Source: an uncultured Clostridia bacterium
GTDB taxonomy: Bacteria; Bacillota; Clostridia; TANB77; CAG-508
Length of the DNA stretch: 14,508 bases
Reading direction: 5' to 3'
Assembly: GCA_947628885.1 (NCBI GenBank)
Contig: CANRBO010000017.1
Coordinates: 1 to 14,508, forward strand
The notes below the pieces were generated by a model, which was given only the letters and a program-made list of their open reading frames with translations, was not told the origin of the DNA and made no database searches. The stretch's first letter is position 1; each line of letters opens with the position of its first letter. Made by a program: the position numbers and the translations under genes. Shown here piece after piece: positions 5,460 to 13,089 of the stretch.

Positions 5460-6851
5460 TTAGAATTCACAGTTCTTTGGAGTACGAGGATAAGGTATAA
5501 CATCACGAATATTTTGCATACCTGTTACGTACATCATAAATCTTTCAAAACCTAGACCAAATCCTGAGTGAGGTACGCTTCCATATCTACGAAGGTCTAA
5601 GTACCACCAATAGTCTTTTGCATCTAAGTCAAGTTCCTTCATCCTTGTAGTAAGTTTTGAGATATCTTCCTCTCTTTGGCTACCACCAATTAATTCGCCA
5701 ATGCCAGGAACTAAAAGGTCAGCAGCTGCAACTGTTTTACCGTCGTCATTTTGTTTCATATAAAATGCTTTTATGTCTTTTGGATAATCTGTAACAAATA
5801 CAGGCTTTTTAAATATTTTTTCACTTAAAAATCTTTCATGCTCTGTTTGAACATCAACACCCCATGAAACTTTAAATTCAAATTCATCATTATGTTTTTC
5901 TAATTCTTTAATTGCGTCTGTGTAAGTTATTCTTCCAAAAGGTTCATCCATAGTAATTTTTAATTTTTCTAATAATCCAGGTTGAACGAATTTATCAAAG
6001 AAAGCCATTTCCTCGGGTGCATTTTCAAGTACATAAGATATTGCGTATTTAATCATTGCTTCTTCAACATCCAAGCAGTCTGATAAATCTGCAAAACACA
6101 TTTCAGGTTCCATCATCCAAAACTCTGCTGCGTGTTTAACTGTGTTAGAATTTTCTGCTCTAAATGTAGGACCAAATGTGTAAATATTTCTAAATGCTTC
6201 AGCATAAGTTTCGCCTTCAAGTTGTCCACTAACTGTAAGGTGAGCATTTTTTCCAAAGAAATCTTTTGAAAAATCTGTATGTCCAGTTTCATCTTTTGGT
6301 ATGTTATCAAAATCAAGAGATGAAACTGAAAACATTTCTCCTGCACCTTCACAATCACTTCCAGTAATAAGAGGGGTGTTTACATAAACGAAACCTCTTT
6401 CTTGGAAGAACTTATGAATAGCAAAACTCAATAAACTACGAACTCTAAAAACAGCACTAAAAGTATTAGTTCTAGGACGTAGGTGAGCAATAGTTCTTAA
6501 GAATTCAAAACTAGTATTTTTCTTTTGAATAGGGTAGTCTGTATCAGATAATTTGTATATTTCAACTTTGCTTGCATGAATTTCAAATGCTTGCTTAGCA
6601 TTTTCAGTTTTAACAACTTCGCCACTAACTATAATTGAAGAGCTAATTGTTAATTTACAAACATCTTCAAAATTATCTAATTTATCATCAAAAACGATTT
6701 GAACATTATTAAAAAATGTTCCGTCATTTAATTCTATAAATCCAAAAGCTTTAGAATTACGTAATGTTTTAACCCAACCTGCAACATTAATTTTTTGTCC
6801 AATGTATTTTTCTGTTCTTTTGTATAAATCTTTAACTAATGTATAGTCCAT
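5460..6851 (-). CDS. asnS: Asparaginyl-tRNA synthetase
   Basis: This 463-residue class IIb aminoacyl-tRNA synthetase charges tRNA-Asn with asparagine in the cytoplasm; the length is that of bacterial AsnRS (E. coli 466). Residues 20-100 form the OB-fold anticodon-binding domain ([20 protein letters not shown]). The catalytic core follows: [15 protein letters not shown] near motif 1, [20 protein letters not shown] (225-244) as motif 2 with the ATP-binding Arg, and [16 protein letters not shown] (429-444) as motif 3. The ending [15 protein letters not shown] is diagnostic for AsnRS rather than AspRS. The start is set at the ATG at 6851 ([11 protein letters not shown]). An in-frame ATG at 6863 directly abuts the AAAGGGATG ribosome site and is too close. 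The gene is 79 nt downstream of the Asn-rich membrane protein in the same direction. That gap is too short for a T-box leader, so it is either cotranscribed or has a weak promoter I cannot define. Confidence 0.97.
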   Translation of the reverse strand: MDYTLVKDLYKRTEKYIGQKINVAGWVKTLRNSKAFGFIELNDGTFFNNVQIVFDDKLDNFEDVCKLTISSSIIVSGEVVKTENAKQAFEIHASKVEIYKLSDTDYPIQKKNTSFEFLRTIAHLRPRTNTFSAVFRVRSLLSFAIHKFFQERGFVYVNTPLITGSDCEGAGEMFSVSSLDFDNIPKDETGHTDFSKDFFGKNAHLTVSGQLEGETYAEAFRNIYTFGPTFRAENSNTVKHAAEFWMMEPEMCFADLSDCLDVEEAMIKYAISYVLENAPEEMAFFDKFVQPGLLEKLKITMDEPFGRITYTDAIKELEKHNDEFEFKVSWGVDVQTEHERFLSEKIFKKPVFVTDYPKDIKAFYMKQNDDGKTVAAADLLVPGIGELIGGSQREEDISKLTTRMKELDLDAKDYWWYLDLRRYGSVPHSGFGLGFERFMMYVTGMQNIRDVIPYPRTPKNCEF

Positions 6852-6891
6852 AATAAATATCATCCCTTTCTTGAGGCAAATATAAAAACTA

Positions 6892-6922
6892 TTAGTATAA
6901 ATACATGACAAATATATACTAA
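6892..6922 (-). repeat. Small inverted repeat between the Asn-rich membrane protein gene and asnS
   Basis: TTAGTATA (6892-6899) and TATACTAA (6915-6922) pair perfectly over 8 bp around 15 nt. On the minus strand it is followed, after ATAG, by five T. The stem is all A/T except one G-C pair, so as a terminator it would be weak and compatible with read-through into asnS. Confidence 0.35.
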
Positions 6923-6930
6923 AAATTCAT

Positions 6931-8865
6931 TTATCTTAAAAATTCGCCTAATGTTGAATTTTCACCTGAAAGTGTATTTGTTACACTTGTTATGACTTCA
7001 TTGCCATAAGAAGTAGTGTTTCCTTCAAGTGTATTATTAGTTGTAGAATTTTCAATTACTTCGTTTGTATTTTCATCATTGATTTCATTAGATACTACAA
7101 CATTTTCATCAACGATGTTAGCTGATTGCTCAGATACTGCATTTCCAGTAGTATCAGTAGTTTCTTCTGTTTTTGAAACGCTTGTTAATATACCAATAAC
7201 ATCTGCATTAGTCATAGAATCAACAGATGTATCATCAACTGTTAAAATAAATTGGAATAATATATCATCTTCAGGTATCAATACCAAATAATATCTATAA
7301 AGTGTTTCAGCTGATTCGATGTCAATATATGAGTAATAAATATTAGGTAATGAAGTTCCGGTTACAAAGTTACTTGAACCAGGCTGAACAGTTACGTTCA
7401 ATGATGTAGCTTGAGCCTCAAAAGAACTTATTAAATTACTTAACAATGATGATCTACCAGTAATAGATGTCATATCATATCCATAGGTTGCATTAATATT
7501 TTTTATAGATTGACCAGAATATGTCAACTTATAATTTCCCTTTGCTAAAGAACTATCTGTTTCATCAAAAAACCAAACTAAAGAATCATATTGAATAGAA
7601 TAGTTATCTTCAAAATTCCAATATTGATAATCATATAGTGATTCTTCATTTGCAATTTCATTATTTACAGTATTACTTAATTCATTAAAAGCACCCAAAA
7701 AGCTATTTGCAAGATTAAGTATTCCAGCTCCTATTAGCAACCACACTATTGAAGAAATTATAATTGGAACAACGATGCAGAATACGACAACAGCAATAGG
7801 AGAAGTTCCACCTTTTTGAGAAGCTAAATTTACTAATTGTTGATTATCAGTAGTTGTTTGTTTAAATTTATCTAATTTGCTTTTTACAAAGTTTCTATAT
7901 AAAGGATAGAAACCAAAACCATATATCATAATAAATGCAAGTGAAATAATGCTTAGTATAGCTAGTGCTGCAGCACCAATTTTTATAATTAAAAATGCTG
8001 AAAGGAATACAAGCAAATATTTTAATATTGAAAATAATATTCCAGTTAAGTACATTTTTCTATACAATAAATATATTTCACCGAAAATAGCGGCACACCA
8101 GTTGAATTTCTTTGAGTGAGCTTTTTCATATAAATTTCCCATCCAAGTTTGTACAAAAGCAGTATTATAATCTTGATTCATGTTAGAATTACTAAAATTA
8201 TTATTTTGATAATTCATGTTAGGATCGCTAAAATTATTATTTTGATAATTTATGTTAGGATCACTAAAATTATTATCTTGGTAATTCATGTTAGGATCAC
8301 TAAAGTTATTATCTTGATAATTCATGTTAGGATCACCAAAGTTATTATTTTGGTAATTCATGTTAGGATCGCTAAAGCTATTATCTTGATAATTCATGTT
8401 AGGATCACCAAAGTTATTATTTTGGTAATTCATGTTAGGATCGCTAAAGTTATTATCTTGATAATTCATGTTAGGATCACTAAAATTATTATCTTGATAA
8501 TTCATATTAGGATCACTAAAATTATTTCCTTGATAATTTGTATCATTTAATCCAGTGCTCTGACTTGCATTATTGCTAGGCATGCTTTGACTTAAAATAG
8601 GATTCAACACTTGATTATTATCATTACCCGGTAAAACACTATCATCCATATTATTGAATTGAGCATTAGTATCAGGGCTCATACTGGCATAAGGATCTTG
8701 ACTAGCATTTTGATTAGTATTAAAATCAGGGTTCATGCTAGAGTAAGGATCTTGATTAGTATTTTGATTAGCATTAAAATCCGGATTCATACTAGCAAAA
8801 GAATCTTGTCCTTGATAAGGATTATTTGTACCATTAGGATTTTGGTTATTTAATTCGTCATCCAT
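6931..8865 (-). CDS. Asn-rich repeat membrane protein with DUF2628-like core
   Basis: This 644-residue protein starts MDDELNNQNPNGTNNPYQGQ, with AAGGAG about 10 nt before the ATG. Residues 20 to about 69 hold three degenerate 18-residue repeats (QDPYSSMNPDFNTNQNAS type). Residues 110-229 are ten 12-residue repeats of the form NYQ(D/N)NNFSDPNM. Residues about 240-330 contain KKFNWCAAIFGEIYLLYRKM and two hydrophobic spans (about 275-294 and 297-318), ending FYPLYRNFVKSKL. This is the pattern of DUF2628-type membrane proteins. A further span at about 355-378 (AVVVFCIVVPIIISSIVWLL) leads into a Ser/Thr/Asn-rich C-terminal domain of about 260 residues, likely extracytoplasmic, with a low-complexity end. 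Function is unknown. Prion-like, Asn/Gln-rich cytoplasmic tails can self-associate, but that is inference here. It is followed by asnS on the same strand. Confidence 0.85.
   Translation of the reverse strand: MDDELNNQNPNGTNNPYQGQDSFASMNPDFNANQNTNQDPYSSMNPDFNTNQNASQDPYASMSPDTNAQFNNMDDSVLPGNDNNQVLNPILSQSMPSNNASQSTGLNDTNYQGNNFSDPNMNYQDNNFSDPNMNYQDNNFSDPNMNYQNNNFGDPNMNYQDNSFSDPNMNYQNNNFGDPNMNYQDNNFSDPNMNYQDNNFSDPNINYQNNNFSDPNMNYQNNNFSNSNMNQDYNTAFVQTWMGNLYEKAHSKKFNWCAAIFGEIYLLYRKMYLTGILFSILKYLLVFLSAFLIIKIGAAALAILSIISLAFIMIYGFGFYPLYRNFVKSKLDKFKQTTTDNQQLVNLASQKGGTSPIAVVVFCIVVPIIISSIVWLLIGAGILNLANSFLGAFNELSNTVNNEIANEESLYDYQYWNFEDNYSIQYDSLVWFFDETDSSLAKGNYKLTYSGQSIKNINATYGYDMTSITGRSSLLSNLISSFEAQATSLNVTVQPGSSNFVTGTSLPNIYYSYIDIESAETLYRYYLVLIPEDDILFQFILTVDDTSVDSMTNADVIGILTSVSKTEETTDTTGNAVSEQSANIVDENVVVSNEINDENTNEVIENSTTNNTLEGNTTSYGNEVITSVTNTLSGENSTLGEFLR
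8179..8538 (-). repeat. Ten tandem 36-bp coding repeats
   Basis: Ten in-frame units of 36 bp encode NYQ(G/D/N)N(N/S)F(S/G)DPN(M/I), with the last unit degenerate (FSNSNM). Variation is mostly at the fourth residue (D or N) and at S/G. Two consecutive 72-bp blocks, 8329-8400 and 8401-8472, are identical except for one base (T/C, giving Asn or Ser), showing a recent duplication of a two-unit block. Confidence 0.95.
8659..8808 (-). repeat. Three degenerate 54-bp coding repeats
   Basis: Residues 20-37, 38-55 and 56 to about 69 of the same protein align as 18-residue units of the type QDPY(A/S)SMNPDFN(A/T)NQN. The first unit has DSFASM and the third is shortened and diverged. They are unrelated in sequence to the 12-residue array. 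Confidence 0.75.
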
Positions 8866-8965
8866 TTATAAAAATCTCCTTGTATAATATATTTAGACTT
8901 TTAAAGGTAAATCTATAAACCTATTATATCCATAAATATACATCTATTATAAATGAAAATCAAAG

Positions 8966-8994
8966 ATTATACAAGACCTAAAGCAAAATGTAAC
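8966..8994 (-). promoter_or_regulatory. Candidate promoter for the Asn-rich membrane protein gene
   Basis: On the minus strand GTTACA (8989-8994) is 17 nt from a perfect TATAAT (8966-8971). The leader to the ATG at 8865 would be about 95 nt. A second TATAAT lies closer to the gene but lacks a convincing -35 box, so the choice is uncertain. Confidence 0.4.
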
Positions 8995-9020
8995 AAAAAT
9001 GTAAAAAAATGAAATGCTTC

Positions 9021-9066
9021 ATTCGCCCTTCGCTAACGCTCCGGTTGGGCGCTGCGCGGCGTATTC
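9021..9066. repeat. GC-rich palindromic-type intergenic block
   Basis: A block of about 46 bp running from ATTCGCCCTTCGC to GCTGCGCGGCGTATTC is about two-thirds G+C inside flanks below roughly 25% G+C. CGCCC (9024-9028) can pair with GGGCG (9047-9051), and further short GCGC self-complementary words occur. It does not resemble the coding sequence around it and has the look of a dispersed extragenic repeat. Only one copy lies in this window, so that status is unproven. Confidence 0.45.
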
Positions 9067-9167
9067 AAAAATAACTATATTCAGGTTTTTCTATAAAATA
9101 TAATAGAAATATAAATTATAAAATGTAAGGTTGCTAACAATCTTAGTTCTTGGCTAGTCCTACCCAC

Positions 9168-9196
9168 TTGAAAAAAATGTTATAGTGTAATATAAT
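9168..9196 (+). promoter_or_regulatory. Sigma-A promoter for recG
   Basis: TTGAAA (9168-9173), an exact 17-nt spacer and a perfect TATAAT (9191-9196) place the start site near 9203, about 29 nt upstream of the chosen recG start. Confidence 0.8.
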
Positions 9197-9231
9197 GGGA
9201 AAAAGTGAAAATTTAGAAAATGGAGAAAATG

Positions 9232-11292
9232 ATGACTAATCTAAAAAATGAAGTTCAATATGTGAAAGGTGTAGGACCAGCAAGAGCCAAAAGCCTTAAT
9301 AAACTTGGAATATTCACATTGGAAGATTTAATTACATATTACCCAAGAGATTATGAAGATAGAAGTTTGATAAAGCCAATCGCAAATGTGCAAGACGGAG
9401 AAAAGTGTTCAATTGAAGCGGTGGCTGTTTCTAGTGTGAATTTGAGGATGCTTGGGAGATATAAAAGCATTGAAAAACTAATGGTTAGAGATGAGTCAGA
9501 TACTTGTATGATTACATGGTTTAATCAACCATACATAAAAACGCAAATAAAAAGGGGAGAAAAATATAGATTCTTTGGAAAGATGACAGTTAAAGGCGGA
9601 ATTAAAGAGCTGAATTCCCCTGTTTTTGATGTGATAGAAAAAAATAATAATACAGGTAAAATCATACCAGTATATCCATTGATTTACGAGATTAAAGCAA
9701 ATGCAATTAGAAAAGTTATTCAAAATGGTCTTACGCTTGCAGGACAATTAGATGAGATTATGCCTAAATACATTTTAGACAAATACAAATTAATTGGATA
9801 TGATGAAGCAATTAAGCAAATTCATTTTCCAAATAATTTTGAAAGTTTTAGAAAAGCTAGAAGAAGGCTTGTATTTGATGAGCTTTTAACAATGCAATTA
9901 GGATTATTAAAATTAAGGGGAGAAAATGATAAACAAATAAAAGGTATTAAATATAGTAGCAATGTAAATATGTCAGATGTAATAAATGATTTGCCATTTA
10001 AGCTAACTAGAGCACAGTTAAATGTGTTAGAAGATATAAATGCAGATATGGAAAAGGAAAAGCCCATGAATAGATTGCTACAAGGAGATGTTGGTTCGGG
10101 AAAAACAATAGTAGCAATGATTGCAGCATACAAGGCAGTAAAGAGCGGATACCAAGTTGCAGTACTCGCTCCAACCATGATATTAGCAAAGCAACATTTA
10201 GCAAATTTTGAAAAAATATTAGGACAGTATGGTATAAAATGTGAAGGTTTAGTTGGTGGCATGACTGCTAAGCAAAAAAGATTAGCCTTAGAGAGAATTG
10301 AAAAAGGAGAAGTGGACATTGTAATTGGTACACATGCTTTATTAGAAGAAAATGTTATATTTAATAAGTTGGGATTTGTTGTAACTGATGAACAGCACAG
10401 ATTTGGCGTAAAACAAAGAAGCTCGATAGTTGCAAAAGGAGAAAATCCTGATGTATTAGTCATGACAGCCACTCCGATACCAAGGACTTTAGCTTTGATT
10501 TTATATGGAGATTTGGATATTTCAATAATTGATGAATTACCACCAAATAGAAAACACGTCGACACTTTCGCAGTTTCAAGAAAGTTAGAAACGAGAATAA
10601 ATGAATTCGTAAAAAAGGAGATTGATCAAGGAAGGCAATGCTATGTAGTTTGCCCATTGGTAGAAGAATCTGACGACCCGGAAGCTCCAAAATTAAAATC
10701 AGCAGTTGAACTTGCTGAAAAATATAAAAACGAAATTTTTAAAGATTACAAAGTAGAAGTATTACATGGAAAAATGAAGCCAAAAGAAAAAGATGAAATA
10801 ATGGAGAAATTCAAAAATGGAGAGATAGACATATTAGTTTCAACAACTGTTATAGAAGTTGGAGTTGATGTGCCAAATGCAAGCTTAATGATAATAGAAA
10901 ATGCCGAAAGATTTGGTTTAGCACAGCTTCATCAATTAAGAGGAAGAGTCGGAAGAGGCGAATACAAGTCATATTGCATATTAAAATGTAATGGTGGAAA
11001 TGATTTAATAAGAGAGAGGATGGAAATCATGACCAAAACTGATAATGGATTTGTAATTGCCGAGAAAGACCTTGAATTAAGAGGCTCAGGAGACTTCTTT
11101 GGAACAAAGCAACACGGTATACCTGAATTCAAAATAGCTAATTTATTTCAAGATATGGAGATACTAAAGGAAGTGCAAGCATTGGCAGTACAAATAATAG
11201 ATGATGATTTATATTTGCAAAAAGAACAAAATAAACTTCTAAATAAATTAGTGGAGAAAAACTTCTCATCAAAAGCAGAACTTACAATTTAG
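9232..11292 (+). CDS. recG: ATP-dependent DNA helicase RecG
   Basis: This 686-residue superfamily 2 helicase reverses stalled replication forks and branch-migrates recombination intermediates. It begins with VQYVKGVGPARAKSLNKLGI (helix-hairpin-helix-like), followed by the OB-fold wedge domain (about 50-150) that binds branched DNA. The motor domains show Walker A GDVGSGKT (285-292), THALLEE (367-373), the Walker B form DEQHR (386-390), TAT (412-414), STTVIEVGVDVPNA (537-550) and QLRGRVGRG (568-576). The C-terminal TRG region (FVIAEKDLELRGSGDFFGTK, 607-626) couples ATP use to DNA movement. Three in-frame ATGs occur at 9220, 9229 and 9232. GGAG at 9222-9225 is best spaced (6 nt) for 9232, which gives MTNLKNEVQYV. 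It is preceded by its own promoter. I see no strong terminator before hrcA. Confidence 0.97.
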   Translation: MTNLKNEVQYVKGVGPARAKSLNKLGIFTLEDLITYYPRDYEDRSLIKPIANVQDGEKCSIEAVAVSSVNLRMLGRYKSIEKLMVRDESDTCMITWFNQPYIKTQIKRGEKYRFFGKMTVKGGIKELNSPVFDVIEKNNNTGKIIPVYPLIYEIKANAIRKVIQNGLTLAGQLDEIMPKYILDKYKLIGYDEAIKQIHFPNNFESFRKARRRLVFDELLTMQLGLLKLRGENDKQIKGIKYSSNVNMSDVINDLPFKLTRAQLNVLEDINADMEKEKPMNRLLQGDVGSGKTIVAMIAAYKAVKSGYQVAVLAPTMILAKQHLANFEKILGQYGIKCEGLVGGMTAKQKRLALERIEKGEVDIVIGTHALLEENVIFNKLGFVVTDEQHRFGVKQRSSIVAKGENPDVLVMTATPIPRTLALILYGDLDISIIDELPPNRKHVDTFAVSRKLETRINEFVKKEIDQGRQCYVVCPLVEESDDPEAPKLKSAVELAEKYKNEIFKDYKVEVLHGKMKPKEKDEIMEKFKNGEIDILVSTTVIEVGVDVPNASLMIIENAERFGLAQLHQLRGRVGRGEYKSYCILKCNGGNDLIRERMEIMTKTDNGFVIAEKDLELRGSGDFFGTKQHGIPEFKIANLFQDMEILKEVQALAVQIIDDDLYLQKEQNKLLNKLVEKNFSSKAELTI

Positions 11293-11358
11293 AACAAAAC
11301 TAATGATTAAATCAAGCCACACTTGGAATAGTAGTTCACACAAAATTCACAAAATAAA

Positions 11359-11385
11359 TTAGCAATCTCTATTGACAATTGCTAA
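11359..11385. promoter_or_regulatory. CIRCE operator 1 (upstream, degenerate)
   Basis: TTAGCAATC (11359-11367), 9 nt, then AATTGCTAA (11377-11385) has the exact 9-9-9 layout of the HrcA-binding CIRCE element (TTAGCACTC-N9-GAGTGCTAA). The arms mispair at one position and differ from consensus near the centre. It spans the -35 box. Confidence 0.65.
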
Positions 11386-11400
11386 AAATCGATATAATAT
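11372..11400 (+). promoter_or_regulatory. Sigma-A promoter of the hrcA-grpE-dnaK operon
   Basis: A perfect TTGACA (11372-11377) lies inside CIRCE 1. The -10 is either TAATAT (11395-11400, 17-nt spacer) or the overlapping TATAAT (11393-11398, 15-nt spacer). Transcription would start near 11407, just before CIRCE 2, so HrcA bound at either element would block initiation. Confidence 0.75.
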
Positions 11401-11409
11401 ATATAAAGA

Positions 11410-11436
11410 TTAGCAATCTATAATATGGAGTGCTAA
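11410..11436. promoter_or_regulatory. CIRCE operator 2 (proximal)
   Basis: TTAGCAATC (11410-11418), 9 nt, then a perfect consensus right arm GAGTGCTAA (11428-11436). The left arm has one change from TTAGCACTC. It sits directly upstream of the hrcA ribosome site, the classical position for autoregulation by HrcA. Confidence 0.92.
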
Positions 11437-11439
11437 TTC

Positions 11440-11447
11440 GAGGTGAT
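11440..11447 (+). promoter_or_regulatory. Ribosome site that fixes the hrcA start
   Basis: GAGGTGAT is a near-complete complement of the 16S 3' end. It contains the GTG at 11443 that would otherwise be the first in-frame start, so translation most likely begins at the TTG at 11452, 8 nt after the AGG core. Confidence 0.75.
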
Positions 11448-11451
11448 AAAT

Positions 11452-12495
11452 TTGGAATTAGATAGTAGAAAAAAGAGAATATTACAAGCAATAGTAAACG
11501 AATATATTGACACCATTGAGCCAGTAAGCTCAGGAAGTTTAATAGGAAAATATGGCTTAGATTGCAGTAGTGCTACTGTTAGAAATGAAATGGCAGAGCT
11601 TGAAAGAGAAGGATTCTTAGAGAAAACGCACACATCTAGCGGAAGGATACCTTCATCAAAAGGATATAGATTTTATGTTGACAAACTTTTAAATGAAAAA
11701 AATTTAACCCTAAATGAAGTTAGATATATTAATTCAAAATTACAATCAAAAATAAATGAAATGGAAGAGCTTACAAAGATTGCAACTAATACTATTTCAG
11801 AAGTTACTCATTATACAACAGTAGCAATCGAACCAAATGCAAAAAAGCAAAAAATCAGTGAAATAAAATTTGTACTAATCGGCTCAAGGATGCTTATGGC
11901 AATAATTTTGACAGAAGCGGGAATAATTAAAGAAACTATAATAAAATTTGATAGAGATATTAATCAAGAGCAAGTCGATACTTTAAATGTGATTTTTAAC
12001 AATAAGTTAAAAGGACAGTATTTATCACTTATTGATTTGCCAATTGAGCAATACATCATGAGTGAAATGTCATATAGAGTAGAATTAATAAAACCGATAA
12101 TAAATCAAATTACAAAATTGATAAATGACGAGTCAAATCTATATTTGAAAGGTGCAAATAGAGCATTAGATAATCCGGAATTCAAAACAGGGGATTTGGC
12201 AAAAAGATTTTTAGGACTTTTAGATAGAAGAGACTTTATAGAAGATATATTAGATAATGACGAAGATTTTAATGTTTATATAGGAAATGAAGAAAATGGT
12301 TTAAAAGATTTAAGTATAGTAACATTTAAAAACATTGTTGCAGGCAAAGACTTAGGAACCATTGGAATTATAGGTCCAACGAGGATGGACTATTCAAAAG
12401 TAATCTCTGTTCTTAAATATATAAATAAAGAACTAAACAAAGATATAAATAGAAGTCTAGGAGACGGAAAAGAGGGGAATAATAGTGGAGGATGA
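11452..12495 (+). CDS. hrcA: Heat-inducible transcription repressor HrcA
   Basis: This protein has 347 residues when started at the TTG at 11452, giving MELDSRKKRILQAIVNEYID, which matches the usual HrcA N-terminus. A winged helix-turn-helix follows (EPVSSGSLIGKYGLDCSSAT, then VRNEMAELEREGFLEKTHTS and SGRIPSSKGYRFYVD), typical of HrcA. The remainder is the GAF-like dimerisation and effector domain with IGIIGPTRMDYSKVISVLKY near the end. HrcA binds CIRCE and represses the chaperone operon. In Bacillus its folding depends on GroESL, so titration of the chaperone by misfolded protein relieves repression. The two CIRCE sites directly upstream show autoregulation. Its last 11 nt overlap the start of grpE, indicating translational coupling. 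An in-frame GTG at 11443 is rejected because it lies within the ribosome site. Confidence 0.96.
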   Translation: MELDSRKKRILQAIVNEYIDTIEPVSSGSLIGKYGLDCSSATVRNEMAELEREGFLEKTHTSSGRIPSSKGYRFYVDKLLNEKNLTLNEVRYINSKLQSKINEMEELTKIATNTISEVTHYTTVAIEPNAKKQKISEIKFVLIGSRMLMAIILTEAGIIKETIIKFDRDINQEQVDTLNVIFNNKLKGQYLSLIDLPIEQYIMSEMSYRVELIKPIINQITKLINDESNLYLKGANRALDNPEFKTGDLAKRFLGLLDRRDFIEDILDNDEDFNVYIGNEENGLKDLSIVTFKNIVAGKDLGTIGIIGPTRMDYSKVISVLKYINKELNKDINRSLGDGKEGNNSGG

Positions 12496-12985
12496 AAATT
12501 TAAAACAAATGAATAATGAAGATATGCAAGAAGTAGATATATTAAATGCCAAAATAGAAGAACAAAAACAAGAGCTTGATGATAGAGAAGACAGGATAAA
12601 AAGGCTAATGGCAGAGTTTGAAAATTTCAAGAAAAGAAGCGATAAAGAAAGAACTGGTATGTACACATCAGTTATGGGAGATGTAATAATGAAGCTATTG
12701 CCAGTACTTGATAACCTAGAAAAAGCTGTGGAAAGTTCAACTCAAGATGAGCAATATAAAAATGGTATAGAGCTTGTTATGAAGCAATTTAAAGATGTGC
12801 TAACAGCAAATGGAGTAAAAGAAATCGAAGCAGTTGGAAAGCCATTTGACCCTTCTATGCATGAAGCTGTAAGTTTAGTAGAAGATAGCAATTTAGGCAG
12901 TAAGATTGTAAAAGAAGAGTATAGAAAAGGCTACATGATAGGCGATAGAGTTTTAAGACACTCTATGGTTGTAGTAGCAAATTAA
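12485..12985 (+). CDS. grpE: Nucleotide exchange factor GrpE
   Basis: This 166-residue cochaperone releases ADP from DnaK. The first 60 residues form the long helical coiled-coil dimer stalk (ILNAKIEEQKQELDDREDRI). Next comes the conserved RLMAEFENFKKRSDKER and VIMKLLPVLDNLEKAV, then the beta-domain with GVKEIEAVGKPFDPSMHEAV and GYMIGDRVLRHSMVVVAN. The start is GTG at 12485, supported by AGAGGGG 7 nt upstream. The ATG at 12492 is out of frame, and no other start keeps the coiled coil. It overlaps hrcA by 11 nt in another frame. It is followed by dnaK after 119 nt. Confidence 0.96.
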   Translation: MEDENLKQMNNEDMQEVDILNAKIEEQKQELDDREDRIKRLMAEFENFKKRSDKERTGMYTSVMGDVIMKLLPVLDNLEKAVESSTQDEQYKNGIELVMKQFKDVLTANGVKEIEAVGKPFDPSMHEAVSLVEDSNLGSKIVKEEYRKGYMIGDRVLRHSMVVVAN

Positions 12986-13036
12986 ATAAAAAAGCTTACT
13001 AGATTAGGATAATTTAATATAGTTATTAATTTTTAA

Positions 13037-13056
13037 ATGATAATAGAAATTATCAT
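13037..13056 (+). repeat. 8-bp tetraloop hairpin between grpE and dnaK
   Basis: ATGATAAT and ATTATCAT pair perfectly around AGAA. No T-tract follows, so it is unlikely to stop transcription. It may be an mRNA processing or stability element giving dnaK its own 5' end. The stem has only one G-C pair, so it is weak. Confidence 0.4.
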
Positions 13057-13089
13057 AAAATTATATAAATAAACCATTAACAATTTTAA

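Larger units (their letters stand above)
8866..9231. other. Divergent intergenic region, 366 bp
   Basis: No credible gene is seen. The left part (8866-9010) is AT-rich and holds the likely minus-strand promoter and leader of the Asn-rich membrane protein gene. The centre (about 9021-9066) is an isolated GC-rich block. The right part holds a weak inverted repeat, TTTCTAT (9088-9094) with ATAGAAA (9103-9109), a mixed-composition stretch at 9128-9166 and the recG promoter. I found no T-box, riboswitch or CIRCE consensus here. Confidence 0.7.

Noticed and set aside
6852..6930. T-box riboswitch before asnS
   Set aside because: The 79-nt gap is too short, and no T-box antiterminator consensus is seen there or upstream of the preceding gene.
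8179..8538. Regular 36-bp repeats considered as a CRISPR array
   Set aside because: The units are contiguous without spacers and remain in frame within a coding sequence.
8149..8550. Plus-strand open frame of 133 codons with repeats of I-I-L-I-I-H-V-R-I
   Set aside because: It is antisense to the 36-bp repeats of the Asn-rich protein, and repetition keeps the frame open by chance.
9822..10565. Minus-strand open frame of 247 codons inside recG
   Set aside because: It is a shadow of the recG reading frame, with no start signals and no recognisable domain.
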